DNA of 64,000 nucleotides from Macrolepiota albuminosa (Eukaryota; Basidiomycota; Agaricomycetes; Agaricales; Agaricaceae), in contig JAMWFC010000124.1 in NCBI GenBank assembly GCA_027475525.1, positions 248,001 to 312,000 of the forward strand, in the 5' to 3' direction. Positions 20,758 through 30,869 of the stretch are shown here, one piece after another. The number at the start of each line of letters is the position of its first letter. The first letter of the stretch is position 1. A model generated the notes under the pieces. That model worked only from the letters and a program-made list of their open reading frames with translations. It ran no database searches and was not told the DNA's origin. A program made the translations under genes and the position numbers.

Positions 20758-22058
20758 TTGCCAATCCCAACAACCATCCTCAGTTCAGGCAGGAGCCTGG
20801 TGGACTGATCACGACGGAAAACTGTCAAGGGGTGGCAGTGGTCTGCCTTCCCCATACGCGAACCATTGTTACGCAAGTACTGGACCAGGCCCATGTACTG
20901 GTGGGGCACTTTGTTGCCGCACAAACATTGGAATACATCTGTAGGTGGTATTGGTGGCCACGTATGGCCCAAGAAGTGACTAAGTTTCCCGAGTTTAGAG
21001 GGTTTGATTACCTCTGAGTGGTAATCTGCCGCATGACAAGCATGGTGCACCTGATACCAGTGCGAACTACACTGATGGCTAAGGAGCTGTCATGGATCTA
21101 CCTCAGAGAGATCGTTAGGCTGCATGGGCTGCCTAGTACTATTGTGAGCAACCATGACTCAAAGTTCATGTCTCAATGGTGGAAAGAACTCCACAAACTG
21201 CTAGGAGCTCAACTCCTCATGTCAATGTCATTCCATCCTCAGATGAATGGGCAAACTGAGCAGGCCAACCGCAGTATAGGCCAGATTTTAAGGGCAGTTG
21301 TTTGCCCTGACCAACAGGACTGGGTGGACCGGTGTCCACTCACTGAGTTTGCGATTAACGCAAGTATCTCAGAGACAACAGGATATGCGCCCTTTGAGCT
21401 CAATGGAGGGTACTTGCCCTCCATGCTGCATGAAATTCATGCTAATGTGGTGGCCCACCAAGAAGTTGTCAAGTTCGCCAGGCAGGCCCTGGAGAATATT
21501 GCGGCAGCGCATGACGCCATCATAAAGATGCGAGTCTTTCAGGCAAAAAATGCCAATCACCATAGGTGAACGGACCTGCCAATATCAGTAGAAGCGTTAG
21601 TCTATCTGTTAATGCGTAACCTGAAACTTCTAAAGGGATGGGCTAGCAAACTCTGCCCGAAATGGGTAGGCCCATACTGCGTGCTAGACATGGAGCCAAG
21701 TACCTCCAACTATGTGTTGGAGCTGCCTCAGGCTTTGCAGGAACAACAAATTGTTCCAAAGTTCCATGTGTTGCTGTTGCGACCATACAGTGTGTCTGAC
21801 GATGTGCTATTCCTTAACAGGGCTACCCCAGGCCCCTATGATTTTGGAGCATGAGATGATGATGAATGGTTTGTTAAGTGCATCATAGGGCACCGGTGGA
21901 CTGAGCGGAATATGCTCGAGTTTGAGGTATGGTGGTCCCTCAGGGACACAACATGGGAGCCATACTCCCATTGCTCCAAGTTGGCGGCACTTGACCATTA
22001 TTTGGAGTTGAAGGGCGTTAAGCGCCCACATCAGTTAGGTAAGTACGCCAGCGCTTAA
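20718..22058 (+). pseudogene. G1 integrase and chromodomain
   Basis: The zinc-binding start is recognisable (VLDQAHVLVGHFVAAQTLEY, ICRWYWWPRMAQEV), but the frame then jumps straight to FPEFRGFDYL. The Cys pair and the segment with the first catalytic Asp are missing, apparently an internal deletion near 20990. The rest of the core is present (HGLPSTIVSNHDSKFMSQWW, FHPQMNGQTEQANRSIGQIL), giving the second Asp and the Glu. The end is a chromodomain: DDDEWFVKCIIGHRWTERN, FEVWWSLRDTTWEPYSHC and LAALDHYLELKGVKRP, marking G1 as a chromovirus. TGA stops lie at 21015, 21567 and 21852; the natural stop is TAA at 22056-22058. Confidence 0.8.
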
Positions 22059-22162
22059 ATTGATCAGCAGTGCTGATCGTGGCTTGGCTGAGTTGGTCAG
22101 CAACTGTGGCTGAGACACGTCTAAAAATTTGAAATTTCTTTTTTTCCTTTCTTCCCTCAACC

Positions 22163-25100
22163 ATGGACAACATGCCCGTGGACCAGAGTAAGCAGCAGCA
22201 GCAACAGTTTGAGCTTGCACCGTCAGTCTTACCATTGGCTGGAGGGGGGGGGCAGATGGCTCCCCCACTGACCCAAAATGCACCCCAGTGGAGACAATCA
22301 CAACAGGCTGTGGGCTTCCCACAACAGCAGCAACAACCAGCGGCAGGCTACCCGCCGCAGCAGCCGGTGATCAGTGGCTATCTGCCACACCAACTCATGC
22401 AGGGCAACGTTATGCCCCAAAACACACCTGTGGGCAGCTATCAGCTCCAACAACCAGTAGCGGGCACTTATGCACCACATCATGCTGAGGGCCAATCCTA
22501 GCAACACCAGTACAGGGGGCTTGTCAGCCTCCAAGCGATGTCAGGATGGAGGCAGCTTGCCCCTGTACTGGCAACGGGGCCACTGGGGGCACATTCTTTT
22601 CCCCAGTTTACCGCCCCAGCGCACTACCCTGGTATGGGTGGCGTGCCCGTAATGATGCTGTACCCCCCAGCTTGGATGGGGGTTTGGGGCGCGATGCCTC
22701 AGTATGATGCCTTATACAAGGCGCTAGCCAAGGAAGGCAAGTCGGCTTCCCTGTCGACCACAGTACCAGTTGACAATCTAGAGGGACGCCAAGCATCCCT
22801 TGCACAGGCCCCCATGGCCATTGAGAGCACAAAGACTCTCAGTACAGAACTAAGCATCAGTTCATCGGCCGAAGCGCCAATGGAGAGCCTGGCCAGGCTC
22901 TCCTTGTTACAGCAGCTGGAGATGCCGCACCAACCTGAGCCCAGCTCAGAAGAAGAGTTGCGTCCTTGACATGACAAAGGAAAAGCACGGGCGGTTGAGC
23001 CCAGTCTCAACCAGTACTTAGTCCTGGCTACTCTCCTTCAATGCCTGGGGGACAACAGGTACGATGTACCTGCAGAGTCATCATTCCTCCGCAATGTGGA
23101 GGCGGTCGTCCTCATCAGCTGGATGATGGACGACATGGATTATATGCATGCTCAGTACAAAACTGATCTCCTTGCACTATCAGCCGCTCGTAAGCGGCAG
23201 ACTACACCCCCAAGTTGGAACACCAACTCCAGCAAAAGGGCACATTGGCAAGGAGTGGAGGACGCACCCTCCTGCTCGACTCAGTCGAGCATTGTTGTCT
23301 CTGGCTGGGAGGCTGGTCTAGGGCAGGACATCCTTCTCTATGAAGATGCCCCTGCTCCAGCCATGCCCTGGCTCATCCAGCACCTTGCTAGTGGCGCATC
23401 TGAGGTCACATTGTTGCGACCATTATTCATGGTATCCACCACGCACTCTGGGGAGCAGAGTTCCCAGGGTGGCAGCACACGCCCCACTGAGGCTAAGGCC
23501 TTGCAACCCCAAAAATATCGTCAGGGTAAGCAACTGGAAGGGCATGCATATGTCAATGTGCACTTTCCTGAGGATGCCCCGAAAGGGGCCCCAGGAGCTA
23601 ACATCCCCTTCTTACCCGCAATACTGGTAGAGGGCCTGCCAGCCCGACTCCCGTGGTGTGTGTGGGCAATGGACCCACGCTCTGACATGTCTGTGCTGGA
23701 GAGGCTGCTATCCCTGCCCTCTGATGACAAATGGTATGAGGAGCCTGAAGAGGCTCGCATGGAATCTCCTGTGCCGCACAAGACAGCAGCACAATGTATG
23801 GCGTGCGAATGGCGCAACAGCAATTGACAGGCCAAGATGGACCGTCGGGCGCAGGATAGCGCCAAACAAGGAGCTGTCCTCCTTGAGGACAAAACCGGGT
23901 GCATCCCTGATGCGCTCGGTGTTGTGATCTACCGTGATCACACTATTGAGCGCCAGAACTCATTTTTTAGCACGGAGTTATCCCCCCAGTTCTATTGGTC
24001 GCTAGTGACCAATACTATCTTTGTCGGGCAAGAAGCCTGCGCAGCCAGGGCCTTCAAGGCCGATAAAGAGGGCAACACTGCCCAGACGCCCCACAACAGC
24101 AAGGTGTACCAAGTGGCACCTCGCGGGTTTCTCTGCAGCCCTCAAGAGCTCTGCCGGCTCCATTCACTGGTGAACAACCAGTTTATGCCGATTTGTCAGC
24201 ATCTGTTGGGCTATCTACTGCTCAACAAATTCAAATGGGTGGCGCTGAACTGCCACCCTACTGCCCGAGACAGAGCCATGTCTCACTTGCTCGACAAGGC
24301 CTAGTATAAGACCATAACAGTACCCTTCACAAGCCCTGAGGAGCAGGAGAACGTCCCACAAATGATTGTGCCTATGCGGATCTATCGCCACAAGGAGGGT
24401 GGGAGACTAGCCTTCGTCAGTCTTACTCCTCCTGATCCAAAGCAACCGTTTGCTTTGGACTACCTGGGCTCATATGCCCTCCTCTATGGGCGTCCTGGGA
24501 TGCCCAACATATGGACTGGTCTGGCCATGGACCGTGCCATGCACATTTATTGGTGCAGCCTCTTTGGGTTTGCGCTTGTGCACATGCTCAGCACCAGCCG
24601 CCCCTCCAAGACCATGGTACACAAGTACCTGGCCTATGTCTTTGCAAGGCCAGGCCTCTACAAAGAGGCTGTGGCCAAATATGAGGCAGCTACAGGGCAA
24701 GCCTTTGTGCCCCTCCATGCCAATGACCCTACCTTCGAGGCTCAGGCTGTGGACATCCCGGAAGCATCCGCTTCTGTGTTCACCACTTCAGACGCAATAC
24801 ACGTCCTTCTCCACAATCAAATTCTGGTCAGCTGGGCTGACCATGCTTATATCTATAGGGTCACCTACTTGGCCCACATCTTCTTCAGCGACAGCCAATT
24901 CTGGTCAGCTGGGCTGACCATGCTTATATCTATAGGGTCACCTACTTGGCCCACATCTTCTTCAGCGACAGCCGCTCTGCAACGAGGTGGCTGCCATCGA
25001 TGATGAGAGGCTGCAATGCTCGACCATTACGGGACACCCCCATCCATTGCTCAGTGGGATGGGTGGCACGAGGCCACCATTGGCAATCAACAGCGCCTTA

Positions 25101-25462
25101 TGCTCCAGCAGCAGGATAGTTGTTGTGCTTACAACAACGCACTCACAAAGGGGATGTATCTCCTCATTGGGCAAGACATTCATGCCCGTGAGCTCTGGAT
25201 GCACCAGTACCCGTCCGACGATGGGGATCTTCCTGATCCCCAACCATCTATCCCTGGGCCAGATGTCAACTCCACTCTAACACTGTCCCCTCTCCAGGAC
25301 TATGACGATTCACTGCCCATAGCAGGGCCATCGGGCACTTCCTATAAGCCCGCACTCAAGGATGAACTCCTCGACTACAACATGGACGACGCAACTGCTG
25401 ATCCATTCCGGGAGCCTGGGGACTCTCCAATTGCCCCCGTCCCTGACTTACCAACGGCCTGA
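22163..25462 (+). pseudogene. G1 extra ORF downstream of pol, function unknown
   Basis: A frame of about 1,000 codons begins at ATG 22163, about 100 bases after the pol stop, and runs to just before the 3' LTR. It is open except for TAG at 22499, TGA at 22967, TGA at 23825, TAG at 24302, a frame jump near 24980-25015 and a 77-base duplication at 24820-24973. The N-terminus is Gln/Pro-rich (QSKQQQQQFELAP, PQQQQQPAAGYPP); the middle is acidic; the C-terminal part looks globular (YALLYGRPGMPNIWTGLAMD, SRPSKTMVHKYLAYVFARPG). I recognise no domain and no viral envelope features such as a signal peptide or fusion peptide. It occupies the place where some gypsy elements carry a third gene. Confidence 0.65.
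24820..24973. repeat. 77-bp perfect tandem duplication
   Basis: Bases 24820-24896 equal 24897-24973 exactly. Because 77 is not a multiple of 3 it shifts the frame inside the G1 extra ORF. Same period as nine other sites. Confidence 0.95.
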
Positions 25463-26047
25463 CTGTCGGAGTATTTTGAGACTGTAGTTCGGTCTAATTG
25501 GGGAGTGTGTAGCATTGGCCACATAGCTTTACTTACTGTAGTGGATATTATATTATTATTATTATATAATATTATTATTTACTGTACTATAAATAGGTTA
25601 CATGTTGATAGGACCCCATACAGGATCAGTGCATCAACGGCAGGCGACGGCAACGCGGCACCAACTCAAAATACCTTAGCGTGCGCTAATTATCCAATTT
25701 TGGCGATATTTGACGGCCACGCATGGCAAGAAGCAGATCCGATCAGTGATAGCACCGACGGCAGACAGAATGACAACTGACAGATGGCATCAGTCACTGA
25801 CGACAGCGCTTAGCGAGAAGCCTGATGATCTATCAAAAACTGACGGACAGCTTGGCGTTTGACCTTGGCGTCTGACACCGCTTAGCGTCTCGATTTGGCG
25901 CCCAACATCGCTTAGGTGTTCTGACAGGCAGAAGGGTGATGGATTGATGGTTTAGCACCGCGATCTGCCGCCTGGTGGCGCCAAGGGTCTTGAAAGGACG
26001 GTAGGGATCTGAAACCGTTGGAGCTACCCCTATGAAATTTTCCAGTT

Positions 26048-26200
26048 TACCGCACTTTGGCGATGGTTGGTCACTGGCGACGGTGAACTCCTTGTAGTAT
26101 ATATAGTACTTACCGACTTGTACATACCGCACTTTGGCGATGGTTGGTCACTGGCGACGGTGAACTCCTTGTAGTAATATAGTACTTACCGACTTGTACA
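26048..26200. repeat. 77-bp tandem duplication, one-base difference
   Basis: The unit starting TACCGCACTTTGGCGATGG repeats with a 77-base offset (26048 and 26125). The second copy is one base shorter, in the TA-rich part. It is the only one of the ten that is not perfect. Confidence 0.9.
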
Positions 26201-26344
26201 TACAATCAGAGAACAATAGACCAGAGTTCACTACTCCCCTTTCTTCAGTCTCCCTTACGCTCAAGAGCTCATTTACGCTACGGTCGGCAACGTCAAACTC
26301 ATCGGCAGTTGCGGACGCTCGCCAACACTCGACATACTCGCACC

Positions 26345-26499
26345 TTGCAACTACGGCAGGCATTATCGACGCTTAGACTTCGCTAAGCTTATCGTGCTCT
26401 TGCCGCTTACCTTTGCTGTGTTTGCAACTACGGCAGGCATTATCGACGCTTAGACTTCGCTAAGCTTATCGTGCTCTTGCCGCTTACCTTTGCTGTGTT
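26345..26499. repeat. 77-bp perfect tandem duplication
   Basis: The unit containing CAACTACGGCAGGCATTATC repeats with a period of 77 bases and no mismatch (78 matching bases at that offset). Confidence 0.95.
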
Positions 26500-26818
26500 G
26501 ACTTACCGCTTCTTCCTAGGCGCTTTACCTTAGCGCTTGACACTTGCCGACCCCGTTACTGACTTTTACCCCTTTTTCACAGGCGCGTTCTCTGGGACCT
26601 GCCCGGGACTCCTCACATCACTTATAGCGCGCCCAACGCAAACTCTTGGTACGGTGACACTAAAGTTACATTTGTTACTGACCAAACTTTGGGCGTCATC
26701 AATGTGCTGCTTATTAAGCAGCTTATTTTGTGTTTATACTACATAGTCAATAGACCGGACTGATCTGATTCTATGCAGTGTGAACCTTAAGCTCTCACTC
26801 AACTGTAACTTCGTTACA

Positions 26819-27224
26819 TCCATATAGCACTCATAGAGTTCTCAGCACTTCTTGTAATGCAGCCATGAAATAGGAGAATTATCACCATGTAAAGATAATA
26901 TAGATAAACTAATAGGAGTAGAGTGATGTGACATGATCAAAATGTTTTTTTATCTACTCTCTCACTATGATGGCATCAGACTTTGACTTCTATTTTTACA
27001 AGGAAGACATAGCCACCACTACATTGCTAAAATGATTAAATAAAAATCTTAAAAATAAATATAAAAGATAGAGAGAGGTGATATCATGATTTACTTGAAC
27101 TCCTTACTAGCTGAGTGACACTTATTTCCTCTTATTCTGAATGTTGTTCTAAAGCCTATCTCTCAAATGGTACAATCAATTACTGATTCTATCAAAGACT
27201 GACTACATCATCTGACTATGCCTA
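26819..27224. other. AT-rich intergenic, nothing recognised
   Basis: CpG-poor sequence without ORFs or repeat boundaries that I can define. Confidence 0.4.
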
Positions 27225-27773
27225 TGTAAGGGTGACCTCTAGAGGCTGTGGCTCAGTCACACAGCTGGCAGAGGGAGATCCAAAGTGTATTAGAGTATAT
27301 ACTGGCAATATCATAATAACTACTCACCTGGCAGAGGGAGATTCAAAGAGAACAAGTCTAGGGATTTCCTATGTCAAAAACAACTGTACAGTACAACAAA
27401 ACCTTAAAAACTTGAAAATTGCCTAAATAAACAACTGTACAAACAAGGCAGGAAAACTCCGGACTTTGAACAACAAAACCTTAAAAACTTGAAAATTGCC
27501 TAAATAAACAACTGTACAAACAAGGCAGGAAAACTCCGGACTTTGAAAGTCAGAAAGGCAAACTCTGGCTTATATAAGCAGTCTGAAAGCAGTGCTGAAG
27601 GGCCCACACTTGTCTGAATGATAGTTAAAGAACTAGGGCACCTCAAAGGCTGAGAATAGTACTAACAGATAGTGTTGAGAGAATAGAAACAGCAAAATAA
27701 GAGAAAGATAGAAGAAATAAGGAAATGAACAAAAGGAGAGTGAAGGAAGGAAAAAATGAGGAGTCCCCTGACA
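27225..27773 (-). repeat. Solo LTR of the G3 Ty3/gypsy family
   Basis: This is the most complete LTR of the family here: TGTAAGGGTGACC at one end and GAGTCCCCTGACA at the other. The flanks GCCTA (27220-27224) and GCCTG (27774-27778) look like a 5-base target duplication with one change. No internal sequence is attached, so it is a recombination remnant. It contains a 77-base duplication, so its true length is likely about 472 bases. Confidence 0.8.
27393..27547. repeat. 77-bp perfect tandem duplication
   Basis: The unit starting ACAACAAAACCTTAAAAAC repeats at an offset of exactly 77 bases (27393 and 27470), inside the solo LTR. The other LTR copies have it once. Confidence 0.95.
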
Positions 27774-29182
27774 GCCTGGCATTCAGTGGATACATTTAGA
27801 ATGCTACTGCCAATTGAGTCTACTGCTCAGCATGTATCTAAACACTGATATTACTATGCCTCTGATGTTTGTATAACTCCCTTAGTTGGATGTCACAAAT
27901 TGTCACCCCTTAGTAAGGTGCTATATCAACCTCTATTTGAACAAGGAATAATTGTGTTGAACAAAATAAAAACAAATAGTATTCATTATATATCACATAT
28001 GTAGCAAAAAGAGAATATTTTAAGGCATTTCTGATATTCAAGAGAGCACTGCAGATAGCAATGACTCATAGAAATGAGAGTTTGATATATTAGAATCTGG
28101 CAAAATGTGACTTGGATCTGTCAACAAAGATTCCAAACTCATAGGTACAAAAGTATTTATTGTTTATGATAAATTGATTAAAAAATAGGTCAATTATCAG
28201 ATGAGTGAGAAGTAGAAGAAGAAAATTTGTAGTTTGTAGCAGAAAATGTAATATGAGTCAGTGTGCAAAGATAATTGGTAAAGTAATGTTTTAGAAAAAG
28301 GTCACATAGTTGCTTCATCACTATATGACTGAGAATATAATAATTTTAATTACTAACTACATTATATAAAGTAGTTAAAATAATTATCTCGCTGAGAAAA
28401 AGTTATATAGACAGTAGTAGAAAAATAATCTGGAATAAAAAGTGTTAGAAGTTGAGACTTCACTTCAGAACATGCCAGAGATTTCTGAAACATCTATTAA
28501 AAACAGATCATGTAATTTTTAATGAGTGTTTCTCTAGAAACTTTTATAAAAATTTCCTAATAAGGCAATTTTTCAGAATTTTCTAGAGAAATACTTGTTA
28601 GAAATTATCTGATATGCTCTGAAGTGCTTATGATTAGTTATCACAAAGAATAACATTGAGTATTCCTCAATCTAATAAAAGTAACTGTATTCTTTTATAT
28701 TTAAAAACAATGTTGAATATTCTAAAATACAGTTAGCAATCTGTTTTGTATATATAAATATAGATGACATACCCTATGTCCGATACAAGTAACAAGTAAC
28801 TGAGAGTTGTATCTGTTGAGTTGACTACACTTACCTATCAGTCATCTTAATATATATAGCCTTATTGAATGCTTACTTTATAAATTCTCCTAGATTAAAT
28901 GGAGGCAAATCTATTTCTGATATAGCACTGTACACTGTGAAGATTGTTTCTACATTTGTTGCCTTACTGTTCCATTTGCTACAATAAGTCTCTATACTTT
29001 GAGACTCTTATACTGCTGGATAACTACTGTGCTTTTCCATTTAGGATTCTTTACAAGATATTAACTTTATATGTAGAAGCAAAATATCTATATTTTTGCT
29101 TCATCTGTAGTATATCTTGAAGTTGTGCTTCTTCCCAGGGCTTGTGATATCTGACATGACATTCTAAGGTACTTCTCATATA
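27774..29182. other. AT-rich, CpG-free repeat debris
   Basis: No ORF. Between 27774 and 28778 I see one CpG only (28390). An imperfect palindrome lies at about 28455-28625 (CACTTCAGAACATGCCAGA against TCTGATATGCTCTGAAGTGC; inner TTTCTCTAGAAA against TTCTAGAGAAA), probably a worn MITE, related in part to 8870-8940. Confidence 0.45.
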
Positions 29183-29394
29183 CTGGTTCAAAAAATTGCT
29201 TCAATGTTTGGCCTTTTTGGAAAGATTTACATGGTGTGCAACAATTACCTAAGCAAGAAATTATAGAAAATCACATGACATACAACTGCATCCTGGCTTC
29301 ATAATGATGTATGGATCATGTGATTTGGACATGAGCTTGCTGATTAATAAATCAAACAAAATATTTAATTATTGGGGCAGTTTTTTGACCCATT

Positions 29395-30421
29395 CTAATT
29401 TACTCTAATTTTCATATCTAGTCCTCCATTTGCCTTTATAACTGCTTTGATCCTTTAAGACATGCTCTCTATAAGGCTTTGGCATACCTCTGATGGTATT
29501 TCATTCCATTTCTTGACCACTCTCTTCCACAACTCATGCACTCCTTTAGGGGGTACCTCATACTCTAAAACTTTGCACTTGATGTAAACTCAGAGATGTT
29601 CAATGGGATTGAGGTCAGGAAATTGGGCAGTCCAGGATATCACAATGATGTTGTTATCAGAAAACCAGGTTGTTGCCTGTTTGGAGGTGTGTATTGGATC
29701 ATTGTCCTGCTGAAAATATTATCCTTCCTCTTCCATTTCCAACTTCTCAAAGCTTTTCACCACTCCTTCATCCAAAATCTCACAATACTGTGCAGCATCC
29801 ATCTTCCTCTGAATTTCTATAAGCTTCCCTACTCCATTTCAATCTATGCAGCTCCATACCATTAAATTGTTTCCTCCTTTATGCTTGACAGTTGGTGTAG
29901 TGGTGCAGTCAGATAGTGGTTCTCCTGGAATTTTCTACACATATACTTTCCTATCTGATCCAATTCAATTAATCTTTATCTCATCACTCCACAAAACCCA
30001 ATCCTCTACTGTCCAGTTTTCATGATAGTGAGCAAACTTGAGCTGGTTTGCATGATGAGCAGCCTTGAGCATGGGAACTTTCTTCTTTGTTGCTGAGCAA
30101 AAGCCTGCCTCCTTCAATGCATTTCTGACTGTCTGAGGATTTGACAGGACTGGAGATGACAGAATTAATGAACTGTGTAGCTTGAATAGCATTACCTAGC
30201 TTCCCAGTAGTAATTTGATCAATAATAGACTGTTTGTCATATACTGTAAGCTTGGAAGGATGACCTCCAGGATGATTCTCTTTGTTGCTCTCCAGTTCTT
30301 TGCTAATCCTCTCTACAGTGCCCTTTTCCAGGCCAGTTTTTGCTTGGATTTGACACTGAGGATATCCCTCATTGAGGAGAAAAGCAACAGAAGAGTGATT
30401 GGCAGCAGAAATAGGTCACAT
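29395..30421 (-). pseudogene. Tc1-family DD34E transposase, degenerate
   Basis: Read from the ATG at 30419-30421 the second codon is already TGA, where the related fragment at 40.3 kb has Glu. Then come an HTH region (SSVAFLLNEGYPQCQIQAKT), WTVEDWVLWSDEIKIN with the first catalytic Asp, QQDNDPIHTSKQATTWFSDN with the second, and TAQFPDLNPIEHL with the Glu at the Tc1 spacing of 34 residues. Several in-frame stops and at least one frameshift (the span is not a multiple of three) make it nonfunctional, although all three acidic residues survive. Confidence 0.8.
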
Positions 30422-30471
30422 AATAGTGGTAGGATGTCAAGAAAGTAATTGATTGAAGTTGAACATGTCAA

Positions 30472-30625
30472 ATTAGTACACATGACATTGTTTATACTTC
30501 CCACAAGGTGTTTCTATCTTCTACTGCTGAAAGGTATTGAGAAAATATATTAGTACACATGACATTGTTTATACTTCCCACAAGGTGTTTCTATCTTCTA
30601 CTGCTGAAAGGTATTGAGAAAATAT
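30472..30625. repeat. 77-bp perfect tandem duplication
   Basis: Bases 30472-30548 equal 30549-30625 exactly, in the 5' untranslated part of the Tc1 element. Confidence 0.95.
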
Positions 30626-30869
30626 GAAAAATTAAAATGAGTGGAAAAACTACCCCAATGATTGAATATTTTGTTTGATTTATTAATCAGCAGGCTTTTG
30701 TCCAAATCACATAATCTATATATCATTATGATGCCAGGATGCAGTTGTATGTCATGTGAATTTCTACAACTTTTTGCTTAAGTAATTGTTGCACACCATG
30801 TGAATCTTTTTAAGAAGGCCAAACATTGGGGCAGTTTTTTGAGCCAATGTATATTGATCATCAGGATTT

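Larger units (their letters stand above)
25606..26701 (-). repeat. Solo LTR of family L2 inside the G1 3' LTR
   Basis: It begins TGATAGGACC and ends GCGTCATCA, so on the minus strand it starts TGATGACGCC and ends TATCA like the copy at 14127-15169. The 4-base repeat ATGT flanks it (25602-25605 and 26702-26705). Words such as GAGGAGTCC and CAGG-TCCC near the start are shared with the 14.1-kb copy. It contains two of the 77-base duplications, so its true length is probably about 940 bases. A GTATATATAGTAC stretch near 26097 is a likely TATA region. Confidence 0.7.
25506..26818 (+). repeat. 3' LTR of G1, split by an L2 solo LTR
   Basis: The repeat begins TGTGTAGCATTGGCC after a purine-rich ATTGGGGAG tract, matches the 5' LTR up to GGTTACATG at 25604, and resumes at GTGCTGCTTATTAAGCAGC (26705) to the end CTTCGTTACA at 26818. 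The intervening 1.1 kb is a separate insertion. Single-base differences from the 5' LTR are visible, so the element is not very young. Confidence 0.75.
29183..30849 (-). mobile_element. Tc1/mariner element with long terminal inverted repeats
   Basis: TA dinucleotides at 29181-29182 and 30850-30851 bound an element with inverted arms of about 200 bases. The left arm reads CTGGTTCAAAAAATTGCTTC, then CATGGTGTGCAACAATTAC and ATTAATAAATCAAACAAAAT. The right arm carries the same words in reverse, ending CATTGGGGCAGTTTTTTGAG. Each arm ends with the same core in opposite directions (outer TCAAAAAACTGCCCC, inner GGGGCAGTTTTTTGA). The transposase lies between, on the minus strand. Several C-to-T differences separate the two arms. 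Confidence 0.75.

Noticed and set aside
15265..25462. TGA or TAG read through as sense codons in G1
   Set aside because: Stops are scattered, also accompanied by frameshifts and an integrase deletion, and host genes in the window use TAA and TGA normally. Point mutation is simpler than recoding.
22163..25462. Retroviral-type envelope gene
   Set aside because: The position fits, but there is no signal peptide, no transmembrane end and no fusion-peptide-like segment.
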